Shown here: one piece after another, positions 52,258-60,467 of the stretch
How the letters are laid out: each line of letters opens with the position of its first letter
Position numbering within the stretch: position 1 is the first letter of the stretch
Source: Parasedimentitalea psychrophila
Lineage (GTDB): Bacteria > Pseudomonadota > Alphaproteobacteria > Rhodobacterales > Rhodobacteraceae
DNA: 64,000 nt
NCBI RefSeq assembly: GCF_030285785.1
Contig: NZ_CP127247.1
Location: 2,875,501 to 2,939,500, forward strand
Direction of reading: 5' to 3'
Program-made: the position numbers and the translations under genes
Notes under the pieces: generated by a model
Told to the model about the DNA's origin: nothing
What the model saw: only the letters and a program-made list of their open reading frames with translations
Database searches by the model: none

Positions 52258-52763
52258 TCGTCCCTAAAACCGGACAGTTTCACTATTGACCCTATGCGGC
52301 CATTTTCAAAGTTGTATCTTCAAATGCCTGCAGGGGCGTTTTGTAGCTGATACTGGAGTGGCGACGTTGGCGATTGTAGAAGACCTCAATGTATTCGAAG
52401 ATTGCAGCTTTGGCTTGTTCGTCATGGTTTCACCGCCCCCGTTGTGAAAAAAGCGGATGCTTTCACCGGGATAACGATCCCCCGGATCGGTCGCCGTTCC
52501 GGCTCAATCCAAAATCGCCATTTTCTCAGCAAGACGCTTGTTCTCTTTGCGAAGGCGGGCCCGTTCAGCGGCATCCGCCTTCTGACGGCGCTTGGCTTCT
52601 GATGAACCAAACGTCTCTACCTCAAGCCGCCACGTCTTCAGCTGTGTGCCGGTGATCCCAAGCTCGCTCGACACGCTACCCTGCGTCGCACTAGGCTCAT
52701 AAAGTCATTCAACTGCCGCGGCCTTATAATCGTCCGTATATTTCCGTCGCTGTCGTCCCATTT
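52258..52763 (-). mobile_element. Degenerate IS3-family element
   Basis: On the minus strand MGRQRRKYTDDYKAAAVE starts ORF A at 52760, then broken ORF A sequence (EVETFGSSEAKRRQK, AERARLRKENKRLAEKM), and at the far end [37 protein letters not shown] of ORF B. Most of ORF B is missing. It separates W from the tape-measure fragment. Confidence 0.8.
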
Positions 52764-52799
52764 AGTGCCCCTTTCATGGACAGGGGGAAAGTACCGCAA

Positions 52800-53290
52800 T
52801 GTCCGGGAACATGGACGAGGTTCAGTGGCGTTATCACTGCCTTGCAGGACACGGGCGCTGGCGCAGTCGATGGTATTCAGGGCGTTGGATCTGCTGTCAG
52901 TAACTGGTGGAACGCGAGCCCGGTCCACAAACTGCGGCAAGCCCCAAGGGGATCTCGGGGTCTTTTCTGGGCGGCGACATTGGCCGTGGTTTCCGCCGTG
53001 TTGGCGAGCAGGGGCCGGAAACCATCTGGAATTCCAAGGGCGGCTATGTGGCCCATGCCAGCGTAACCGCGCGATTGAGCCGGCTCTCTGCCCGCGCAGC
53101 GCCTTTGATGTCAGCGCTGGGTATCTGGGTCGTTGAGGGCCTGCGCGAGGGGCAGCGCAAGTTTGCCACTCATGGCGCTCCCCCCCACACACACGCCAGG
53201 ACTTCACCCTCAACATCAGGAGATATGATGGCGGACCTCGCAGCCTTCTGCCATTCTAAGGACGGCGAGATCCTGGACGCGATTGTCTGA
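52800..53290 (+). pseudogene. Fused scraps of tape measure, U and X genes
   Basis: 52855-53125 matches the tape-measure C-terminus (GIQGVGSAVSNWWN, GRGFRRVGEQGPETIWNSKG in one frame). It then joins U (GIWVVEGLREGQRKFATHGA) and X (MMADLAAFCHSKDGEILDAI), which ends at TGA 53290. The frame shifts repeatedly. Order equals that in prophage B. Confidence 0.8.
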
Positions 53291-53602
53291 ACTTCGGCGT
53301 CCTGAGCTTTCGAATTCTGGGCTCGCACCCGCAGCCAATTCACACTTTCCGCCCTTCGTGACGAAATGTGCAGGCTGCAGCAATCAGGCCCTTTCCCTTC
53401 ATGGTCATTAACGGCCCACTGCGGACCTTCGTGCTGCCTGCGGCCAACGGCAGGTTTAAGCCCAGATTGGCTATATCACGACAAGCCAAAATTGCGGGCT
53501 TTGATGGCTCTTGGCGGAGGATTAGCCTGTGCCCATTCAGGTTTGACACGCAATTGTAAGCAGCTAGGGTTATATCAAAAATTGAAACGAAGGGATTTCA
53601 CC

Positions 53603-54328
53603 ATGATTGAAATGATTGATACTGGAACAGCAGGTCAGCTTGAGATGCGCATGAGCGGCGCTATCGCGGCGGTGGACTATGACGACGTCTTGACACCAGC
53701 GCTTGAGGCGGCGCTGGCTGACGTTGACGCAGTGCGACTTTTGGTCGTGGTTGGCGAGGACCTGAGTTTCAATGCCAGTGCAGCCTGGGCCGATATGAAA
53801 CTCGGCCTCAGCCATTGGCGAGGTTTCGACCGGGTAGCTGTTTGCGCGGGAAGTGGCTGGATCGCAAGCACCATTCGTGCCTTCGCGCCGATCATGCCAT
53901 GCCCGGTACAAGTTTTTGATTTCGAAGAAGAAGAGGCTGCCCGGCGTTGGCTAAGGGAGTCACTGGGTGCCATCCATCTCCGCGATCTGGGCGGCCCGGC
54001 GCTGCTGATCGAACTGGTCGGTAAGGTTAGTCCCGAGGACTACGCGATGGCGGAGGGCGATCTGGATGCGAAACTACTCGAGCGGGACGGCTTCCGACTG
54101 CTGATCGATGTAAGGGAATTTGATGGCTGGCAAGGGTTGTCGGCCATGGGGGCACATCTTTCGCTTGCCCGTGGCCACGCACCGCTGCTGGACAAGGCTG
54201 CCATCGTTGGCGACCGGGCCTGGCAGAAGATGGCGCAAAAGGTCGGTTCACGGTTTTTAGATGCAGAGACCCAGTTCTTCGACGCCGCGAATTTCGAAGC
54301 CGCGAAGAAATGGTTAATGTCGGACTAA
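53603..54328 (+). CDS. Tandem SpoIIAA/STAS-like protein
   Basis: 241 residues from ATG 53603 (AAGGGA upstream). Two repeats of a SpoIIAA-like fold: residues ~1-115 (RMSGAIAAVDYDDVLTPALE, FDRVAVCAGSGWIASTIRAF) and ~120-241 (LVGKVSPEDYAMAEGDLDAK, LLDKAAIVGDRAWQKMAQKV). Family members (UPF0/DUF3478 type) are cytosolic or lipid-binding with unknown roles. The longer frame from 53366 runs through repeat sequence and is rejected. Confidence 0.75.
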   Translation: MIEMIDTGTAGQLEMRMSGAIAAVDYDDVLTPALEAALADVDAVRLLVVVGEDLSFNASAAWADMKLGLSHWRGFDRVAVCAGSGWIASTIRAFAPIMPCPVQVFDFEEEEAARRWLRESLGAIHLRDLGGPALLIELVGKVSPEDYAMAEGDLDAKLLERDGFRLLIDVREFDGWQGLSAMGAHLSLARGHAPLLDKAAIVGDRAWQKMAQKVGSRFLDAETQFFDAANFEAAKKWLMSD

Positions 54329-54479
54329 GCCCAAGAACGTTAAGCCGACAATCGCGAACGACCGCACCTCGGTCGTTCGTTCAGATCGCAGCGAACGGCT
54401 CCTTCCCGCCCATTCTAACAAACCTTCGCGCCAGCAGCATTGGGCATTATATCTGTCTGGTGAGCTTCGTCGATACGTC

Positions 54480-54531
54480 CGGAAGGCTGCGCAGCGCTAT
54501 AACAAAGGTCGACGCCGAGCCGATGGAATAG
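54480..54531 (+). pseudogene. C-terminal scrap of late control gene D
   Basis: The end reads ITKVDAEPME then a stop, parallel to YRTKVEAEPLE at the end of the prophage B gene D. Followed, as in prophage B, by the tRNA-Cys sequence. Confidence 0.6.
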
Positions 54532-54613
54532 GCTGCCACATTTTCACGTTTCGTTCCTTGCATGTCCAGCAGGATCGCCGCACATTATATAAAGAAATCA
54601 AAGGGAAATTGCC

Positions 54614-54653
54614 GAATTTGCAATCTGCTGCGTCACCACTCCGCCAACTCGCC
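54614..54653 (-). pseudogene. Decayed 5' half of a tRNA-Cys
   Basis: 40 bases match the 5' part of the tRNA-Cys (acceptor strand, D arm, anticodon region with TTGCAAA) with three substitutions relative to 43368-43407. The 3' part is missing. It is probably the original chromosomal tRNA end displaced by tandem integration. Confidence 0.75.
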
Positions 54654-54737
54654 GCCTATGGTGTGAGCCGTCATTCATCCTAAGTGCCCAAGGCGTGCAA
54701 GGGCTCAATGCCCGCTGGACGGGGATGTTTGAAGGTT

Positions 54738-55499
54738 TTATCGGGCGCCCCCGGCGCCAAGACAGGTTTCAAGGGCCCGGGCTATTAAGTGGGCGACCCC
54801 CGGAAGGGCGCCGGTCACTGGCAGGGGGGCATCGGTAAATCCGGCCGCGGTCAGCGACTGAGGAATGTCGATGCGGCTGTGGTCTCCGGCTTGGGCAAAG
54901 AACGGCAGGCACAGCGCCCGATCGCTTAGCGCCCGATCGCTTAGTGCCCGATCCCTTAGTGCCCGATCCCTTAGTGCCTGTGCGGCGGTTTCAATCAACG
55001 GCGCCTGTTCCACAAATCCGGTGGTGATCCGGGACTGCGGCAGCAAGGGGCGCAGGGCTGTTGCAAAATCCTCGGCCGCCTCGGCGGCTTTGGGGCCGCG
55101 CGCCGAGCCATGCGCGGCCAGCAGCAGCTCATAGTCCTGTCCCGTCCAGCCGCGCTTGGCCACTTCGTTTTCCAGAGCCGAGGCCACCAGCGCGGGCAGC
55201 GCCGGGTCCAGCCCAAAGGGGCAGGCCATCTGATGCGGGATCTGGCCGATCCGGCGGCTCAGCACCTGGCCGGCAAACCAGCCTCGGGCCATGAAAAATG
55301 GATAGATCACCGCGCCGGGCGTCAGTTCACCCTCAAACCGGCCCGGCGCAGATAAGGTGGCCGAGCGGATGTGCCACTCTGGCAGCAGATCCTGCAGCTG
55401 TGCCGCCAGCCGGGCCAGCGCCGCCTCGGGGGGCTGCGGGTTTGAGGGTTGGCCGTGGGCGGTGATCAGGGCTATGGGGCGTCTGTCTGGCATCATCAT
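54738..55499 (-). CDS. CbiX-like sirohydrochlorin chelatase family protein
   Basis: 253 residues with two half-domains: ALITAHGQPSNPQPPEAALA at the N-terminus, then LLLAAHGSARGPKAAEAAED, TGFVEQAPLIETAAQ and CLPFFAQAGDHSRIDIPQSL. The family inserts cobalt or iron into sirohydrochlorin; AHG histidines are the metal ligands. It begins 27 bases after the stop of the reductive-dehalogenase-like gene, in the same orientation, so they form an operon. A four-unit 15-bp tandem repeat lies inside the second half. Confidence 0.7.
   Translation of the reverse strand: MMMPDRRPIALITAHGQPSNPQPPEAALARLAAQLQDLLPEWHIRSATLSAPGRFEGELTPGAVIYPFFMARGWFAGQVLSRRIGQIPHQMACPFGLDPALPALVASALENEVAKRGWTGQDYELLLAAHGSARGPKAAEAAEDFATALRPLLPQSRITTGFVEQAPLIETAAQALRDRALRDRALSDRALSDRALCLPFFAQAGDHSRIDIPQSLTAAGFTDAPLPVTGALPGVAHLIARALETCLGAGGAR
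54916..54975 (-). repeat. Four tandem 15-bp units inside the CbiX-like gene
   Basis: Units GCCCGATCGCTTAGC, GCCCGATCGCTTAGT, GCCCGATCCCTTAGT, GCCCGATCCCTTAGT in tandem. They encode five-residue repeats (RALSD/RALRD). The unit length is a multiple of three, so copy number changes keep the frame. Confidence 0.9.
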
Positions 55500-55526
55500 T
55501 TCGCTGATTGGCTGGTCGGGGATGGG

Positions 55527-56705
55527 TTACTTGGCGGTTTTGGTCCACCAATTGCCCGGTTTCTGACGTCCACCGTGGGATTTGGACAGTCTCAGCGCCA
55601 GATGGCGCAGCGGTGACAGGGCCAGTTTCAGCCACAGCCGGTGACGCGGCTGGGAATAGTCGCGGTTGAACGGGCAGACCCGCATGCAGATGGCGCAATC
55701 CGACGACATCTTTGCCCAGAACGAGAAACATTTCTCGGCGTCCGAGGTCCATTTGCGCACGCCCTTGATCGCCGAGACATTGCTGCCGCCGACCTCAGGC
55801 GGGCCAAAGGGCAGCGCCTTGACCGGGCAGGCCTCGGCGCATTTGGTGCAGATGTCGCAAAAATCGCGCACGCCTTGCGGTTTGGCGCTGTCATGCGCCA
55901 GCGGCAGGTTGGTAAAGATCTTGGAGAACCGCAGGCGGGGGCCAAACTCAGGCGTGATCACCATCTGGTTGCGGGCGTATTCGCCCAATCCCGCCTTGAC
56001 CGCATAAGGGATCACCAGACCGGTATCGTTCATCGACGGCACCGCCTCATAGCCCAGATTGCGGATATAGGCGGCCAGCTGCATCACCACCGATGCCTCG
56101 TGGCTGTATTCGCGCCCCGTCGCCGCCCCGGCCAGCGCCGAGGGGTAGGTGGCGACCAGCTCCTGATCCATTTCATGGCCCAGCACGATCACATTGGTCA
56201 GGCCCTTGGGCAGGTCATGCGGCGCGTCGGACATGTCGCGGGTGTCAACGCGGCTGGTATAGAGCCAGCGGTCATCCAGATCGGTGACACCACAAAGATC
56301 GGCGCCAAAGAAGGTGGCGACGCGTTTGATTTCAGCCGACATCTGCGCCGGATCATCAATCTCGGCGGCATCTTCCGCAACCGGGGTGTCCGACTGGATC
56401 GGCGCCTGAAACCCCTGCCGCAGCCCCTGATCGGCAGTGCGGTTAGAGACATTGTCCGAGATCAGCCAGGCGGCATTGCGCAGGGCAAAATCGCGGCGGG
56501 TAAAGCCGTCACCGCGGCGCGGCGCGGCCTCCATCCGGTAGGAGGCAAAGAACTTGGCGCTGTGTTTCGAGATCACCCGATCATCCCAAAAGGCGCGGCT
56601 GAAAATGTCGTTGCGTTGGGCAAAGCCCTCAAAATCATCGCTGACTTCGATGCCTGCTTCGGCGTCGCCATCACGTTGGGGCGGAGTGTTGTTGGGCCAT
56701 ACCAT
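55527..56705 (-). CDS. Reductive-dehalogenase-like iron-sulfur protein
   Basis: 392 residues. C-terminal clusters: CDICTKCAEACP and C-x10-CAICMRVCPF, the pair of 4Fe-4S motifs typical of reductive dehalogenases and related QueG-like enzymes. The middle (EYSHEASVVMQLAAYIRNLG, GLGEYARNQMVITPEFGPRL) is the corrinoid-binding region of that superfamily. No twin-arginine signal is present, so it is cytosolic. It is shorter than respiratory dehalogenases and lacks an anchor gene. Downstream is a CbiX-like gene, in keeping with a corrinoid cofactor. Substrate unknown; epoxyqueuosine reductase is less likely given the second cluster spacing. Confidence 0.7.
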   Translation of the reverse strand: MVWPNNTPPQRDGDAEAGIEVSDDFEGFAQRNDIFSRAFWDDRVISKHSAKFFASYRMEAAPRRGDGFTRRDFALRNAAWLISDNVSNRTADQGLRQGFQAPIQSDTPVAEDAAEIDDPAQMSAEIKRVATFFGADLCGVTDLDDRWLYTSRVDTRDMSDAPHDLPKGLTNVIVLGHEMDQELVATYPSALAGAATGREYSHEASVVMQLAAYIRNLGYEAVPSMNDTGLVIPYAVKAGLGEYARNQMVITPEFGPRLRFSKIFTNLPLAHDSAKPQGVRDFCDICTKCAEACPVKALPFGPPEVGGSNVSAIKGVRKWTSDAEKCFSFWAKMSSDCAICMRVCPFNRDYSQPRHRLWLKLALSPLRHLALRLSKSHGGRQKPGNWWTKTAK

Positions 56706-56783
56706 GGCGCGAAGCTAGCGGGCAAAGTTCGGTGGTGCAACATTTTCTATTGGCGTTGGTCTGCGTGTTAACTGACTTTGTTG

Positions 56784-57659
56784 TCACGAAAAAATCTCGG
56801 TGATCCAGTCCCGCACCAGCCTTTCCTCGGGGCTGTTGGGGTCTGATCCGGTGGTGGGCATCAGATAATGCCCCTGACCCATCGGCATCTCAAAATCCAT
56901 CACCCGGGCGATCCTGCCCTGATCCAGCGGTGCCTGCGCATAGCGCCGCATGATCATCGCCACACCGCTGCCCGCCGCCGCCATCTCGATCGCCGCCAAT
57001 GAGGTATCGGTCAGCAACCCAGCGCCACGATCCTGCGGCTCCAGCCCCTGACTTTTGGCAAATCGCAGCCAGTTGTCCTGATAGCCGTGAATATGGATCA
57101 GGTTTTGCTCAAGCAGCTGTTGCGCCGACCCCAATCGCGCCGCCACGTCCGGCGTGGCCACCGGCAGCACGCTTTCCGTTGCCAGCAGATGCGCCCGGCG
57201 GTCGAACCAGCTGGAGGGGCCAAGGCGCAGGTCAATATCCACATCCTCGTCGCTGGTGCTATCCGCCCAGATCGCCGAGATCAGCCGCAATTTGATCTGC
57301 GGGTGCCGGTCCTGAAAGCTGCCAAGACGCGGCGCGATCCACAGCACGGCGGTTGAGATCGGCGCCCGCAGGGTAATGGTGCGTGCCTCCATCGGCCGCA
57401 GTAGCCCACGGGTGGAATAGGCGATATCATCCAGCGCCTGGGCGATGCTGGGGTAATAGGCATGCCCCAATGCGGTCAGCTCCAGATGGCGGGCGCGGCG
57501 CAGGAACAGGGCAACGCCAAAACTGCTCTCCAGACTGCGGATCTGGTGCGACACCGCCGCCTGGCTCAGCCCCAGTTCATGGGCGGCGGCGGTAAAGCTG
57601 CGCAACCGGGCCGAGGCCTCAAAGGCGCGCAGCCAGACGAGATTGGGGAGATCCGACAT
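56784..57659 (-). CDS. LysR-family regulator, GcvA-like
   Basis: 291 residues. HTH LPNLVWLRAFEASARLRSFT, AAAHELGLSQAAVSHQIRSL, then an effector domain. Divergent from the beta-hydroxyacid dehydrogenase gene and probably its regulator. Confidence 0.88.
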   Translation of the reverse strand: MSDLPNLVWLRAFEASARLRSFTAAAHELGLSQAAVSHQIRSLESSFGVALFLRRARHLELTALGHAYYPSIAQALDDIAYSTRGLLRPMEARTITLRAPISTAVLWIAPRLGSFQDRHPQIKLRLISAIWADSTSDEDVDIDLRLGPSSWFDRRAHLLATESVLPVATPDVAARLGSAQQLLEQNLIHIHGYQDNWLRFAKSQGLEPQDRGAGLLTDTSLAAIEMAAAGSGVAMIMRRYAQAPLDQGRIARVMDFEMPMGQGHYLMPTTGSDPNSPEERLVRDWITEIFS

Positions 57660-57776
57660 GTGTTGCTAATTTTCTGCTGCTAATTTTTCGGGGGCCAAGT
57701 CGCATTATTATTCGTTTTATTTATAGATGAGGTCAAGCTAGCCGTTGCTGCTAAATGGACTCCAAGCGGTGGTAGA

Positions 57777-58745
57777 ATGACAAAAGAACTCAAGGTGGGC
57801 TTTATCGGCCTGGGCAATGTGGGCGCCAAGCTGTCGGGCAGCCTGCTGCGCAATGGTGTGGATCTGATGGTGCATGATCTGGACTCGGATCTGGTGCAGG
57901 TCTTTGTGGCCAAAGGCGCCAGCGCTGGCGGCTCAGCTGCGGCGATGATGCGCGATTGCGATGTGGTGATCACCTGTCTCCCCACGCCCTCCGCCTCGGC
58001 TGTGGTGGTGCAAGAGATGCTGCCGCAGGTGACGGCAGGCAAGGTCTGGATGGAAATGTCCACCACCGACGAGGCCGAGGTGCGGCGACTGGCGGCGGCG
58101 GTGATTGCCCGCGGTGGCGCTGCGGTGGAATGCCCGGTTTCCGGGGGCTGCCACCGCGCCGACACTGGCAATATCTCGATCTTTGCGGGCTGCGAGCGCC
58201 CAACGTTTGAACGCATCCTGCCGCTGCTGACCCTGATGGGGCGCCGGGTGTTGCACACCGGAGAGATCGGCACCGCCAGCACCCTGAAGGTGATGACCAA
58301 CTATCTGGCCACCGCCAACCTGCTGACCCTGTGCGAGGCCATGGTGACCATGAAGGCGGCGGGGCTGGACATGGCCACCACTTATGAGGCGATCAAGATC
58401 AGCTCGGGCACCTCGTTCACCCATGAAACCGAAAGCCAGCTGATCCTGTCGGGGGCGCGCGATGTCAATTTCACCATGGATCTGGTGCTCAAGGACATCG
58501 GCTTGTTCCAGACCATCGCCGAGCGCAACAAGGTGCCGCTGGAGCTGTCGCCGGAAGTGATCCGCATCATCAAGGATGGCCAGCAACGCTATGGGGAGCG
58601 GGCCCAGTCGGACCGCATTATCGAACGGCTGGAGGAGGCGACAGGGCACCGGGTTCTGGCCGACGGATTTCCCTCTGAGCTGATCGACGACGAGCCGGAA
58701 CAGCCGGGCTATGAGGTGGTGATCAACCGGGCCGCTGCGAAATAG
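57777..58745 (+). CDS. NAD(P)-dependent beta-hydroxyacid dehydrogenase
   Basis: 322 residues. Rossmann motif VGFIGLGNVGAKLSGSLL, substrate loop ECPVSGGCHRADTG, and catalytic lysine in STLKVMTNYLATANL. This is the 3-hydroxyisobutyrate dehydrogenase/tartronate semialdehyde reductase family. Exact substrate cannot be decided from the sequence. Under likely control of the divergent LysR. Confidence 0.85.
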   Translation: MTKELKVGFIGLGNVGAKLSGSLLRNGVDLMVHDLDSDLVQVFVAKGASAGGSAAAMMRDCDVVITCLPTPSASAVVVQEMLPQVTAGKVWMEMSTTDEAEVRRLAAAVIARGGAAVECPVSGGCHRADTGNISIFAGCERPTFERILPLLTLMGRRVLHTGEIGTASTLKVMTNYLATANLLTLCEAMVTMKAAGLDMATTYEAIKISSGTSFTHETESQLILSGARDVNFTMDLVLKDIGLFQTIAERNKVPLELSPEVIRIIKDGQQRYGERAQSDRIIERLEEATGHRVLADGFPSELIDDEPEQPGYEVVINRAAAK

Positions 58746-58834
58746 CCATACCCAATAGTGGGGGCTGTTCGCGGCGCTTGTTTCAGGCTAGACCCGTCGC
58801 GCATCTTTTGGGTGCGGCATCTGGGGAGCGGATC

Positions 58835-59326
58835 ATGAACGACGACATCATAGTAACAATCAGCGCGTCAGAGGGTCGTCGCTATATGGGCGTTGGCATG
58901 TTGGGATCAGTCGGGGCGCTGGTTCTTTACGTGGCGCTCTCGACGCCGCCATCCGTGGGGTGGTTGGCGTTTTTGCTGGCTGTGGGCGTTTCGACCATCT
59001 GGCTGGCGACCCGCATGTGGCAGGCCACGCAATATACCATCGAGCTGACCGAGACCGAGCTGCGCTGCACCGATGGCAATGTGATCGCGCGGATCGACGA
59101 TATTGAAAACATCGACAGCGGCTTCTTTGCTTTCAAACCGTCAAATGGCTTTCTGATTAAAACCAAAACCCCGGCCAGCCGGATCTGGCGGCCGGGGCTG
59201 TACTGGCGCATGGGGCGCCGGATTGGTGTTGGCGGCGTCACCCCGGGATCGCAAAGCAAGGCGGCCTCGGAAATCCTCGCCACGATGGTGGCGAGGCGCA
59301 ATCAGGCCGGTGATGGCCGGCTCTAG
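58835..59326 (+). CDS. Membrane protein with two transmembrane segments
   Basis: 163 residues from ATG 58835. Membrane segments GMLGSVGALVLYVALST and GWLAFLLAVGVSTIWLATRM, then a soluble PH-like part. Function unknown. Confidence 0.65.
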   Translation: MNDDIIVTISASEGRRYMGVGMLGSVGALVLYVALSTPPSVGWLAFLLAVGVSTIWLATRMWQATQYTIELTETELRCTDGNVIARIDDIENIDSGFFAFKPSNGFLIKTKTPASRIWRPGLYWRMGRRIGVGGVTPGSQSKAASEILATMVARRNQAGDGRL

Positions 59327-59328
59327 CC

Positions 59329-59928
59329 TTAGCTGGTGTCGTCGGTCCCATCTTCATGGCTGCCACCGGCTGACAGGCTGCCTTCAAAGACAATCTGCGG
59401 CGCAAAGCGCGGCCGGGTGAACACAAAGTTGTAGATATTCATGTCCGGCAGGCCGATCTTAAAGGCCGCGTTGACGTCGTTTTGGGTTTCCACCAGAATA
59501 ACGCGCTCCTGATCGGGCATGGCAGGCAGATCATTCTCGACCTGGCTGATAGTGGTATCGGTCCAGGAGAAGAAGTGGGTGCCGCGATTGACCGACCAGT
59601 CGACGTAATAGCGATCATCGTCCTGATCCCAGCGAATGACCGAGATCCGCAGTGAGACCGAGGAATCCGAGCGGACCAGCAGTTCGGTCAGCGCATGCAT
59701 GCTGTCGATGTAGTCGTTGTTAATCGCATTGGTCTCGCGCGAAACCAGATCCGATATCGTATAGGCCGCCTTAAGGTTGGCACTTTCCTGCTGGAAGGCA
59801 TCAAAATAGGTGTAGATCGACGCAAAGATCAGCAGCAGGAACGGCAGGTAGAATGCCGTCTCGATTGACACAGACCCATCGGTGTCGCGGCGAAAGGTCT
59901 TAAAGGCGGGCTTTATGAAACGATCCAT
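59329..59928 (-). CDS. TadE/TadF-like pseudopilin 2
   Basis: 199 residues. N-terminal DGSVSIETAFYLPFLLLIFA is the TadE-like processing and membrane segment (glycine followed by hydrophobic residues). The extracytoplasmic part is unrecognised. Three neighbouring genes on this strand form a Tad pilus minor-pilin operon. Confidence 0.8.
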   Translation of the reverse strand: MDRFIKPAFKTFRRDTDGSVSIETAFYLPFLLLIFASIYTYFDAFQQESANLKAAYTISDLVSRETNAINNDYIDSMHALTELLVRSDSSVSLRISVIRWDQDDDRYYVDWSVNRGTHFFSWTDTTISQVENDLPAMPDQERVILVETQNDVNAAFKIGLPDMNIYNFVFTRPRFAPQIVFEGSLSAGGSHEDGTDDTS

Positions 59929-59930
59929 GA

Positions 59931-60467
59931 TTACCTCGGCTCCTGAACAAATGCTGACGAGGCAAACAGGCTGACACGACCGCCGGAATCTTTGTCCAGA
60001 CTGTCACCTAGCCCCCATTGCGGGAATACCGGGGCGAATTTCATGCAGGCCCGAATGAACATCAGCTCATTTGACTGACCGCTGATAAAGCTGCGCACCG
60101 GCTGCACATCTTCTACCGCGTTGATACAGTCCGGCGAGGCGTCAATGCCGGTCCAGTTAAACGGATCGACCTGCACCATCTCCAAACGCAGCGAGGTGTC
60201 ACAACTGTCGATAAAGCCTGATCTGGAGCAAATGGCGTCGCGGATGTCGTCATGTTGCTGGTCTGCGCCGGTTCCCAGTCGCAGATCGCGGACCGTCATG
60301 TCCAAGGCGCGCTCCAGCATGGATTGCTTGATGGTGATCAGCCCCAATTCCACCGTCGACATCAAAATCATCAGGAAAAGAGGCACCACAATGGCAAACT
60401 CCACCGTGACGTTGCCATTTTCGCGGCTGCGGAACTGCCGCAGTGACTGTTGAATGCGCCGGATCAT
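59931..60467 (-). CDS. TadE-like pseudopilin 1
   Basis: 178 residues. SRENGNVTVEFAIVVPLFLM is a textbook TadE N-terminus (G, then E at +5 within the hydrophobic stretch). Its start overlaps the upstream gene stop (ATGA at 60464). Confidence 0.85.
   Translation of the reverse strand: MIRRIQQSLRQFRSRENGNVTVEFAIVVPLFLMILMSTVELGLITIKQSMLERALDMTVRDLRLGTGADQQHDDIRDAICSRSGFIDSCDTSLRLEMVQVDPFNWTGIDASPDCINAVEDVQPVRSFISGQSNELMFIRACMKFAPVFPQWGLGDSLDKDSGGRVSLFASSAFVQEPR

Larger units (their letters stand above)
43382..54653. mobile_element. Prophage remnant C, collinear with prophage B
   Basis: In order it has an integrase fusion, the 93-residue paralogue, a truncated repressor, two iterons, W, tape measure, U, X and D fragments, and a decayed tRNA-Cys 5' half. 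This order matches prophage B. The middle is replaced by IS remnants and metabolic genes. Confidence 0.75.

Noticed and set aside
53366-53602. N-terminal extension of the SpoIIAA-like protein
   Set aside because: The extension runs through intergenic repeat sequence; the ATG at 53603 has a ribosome-binding site and starts the domain.
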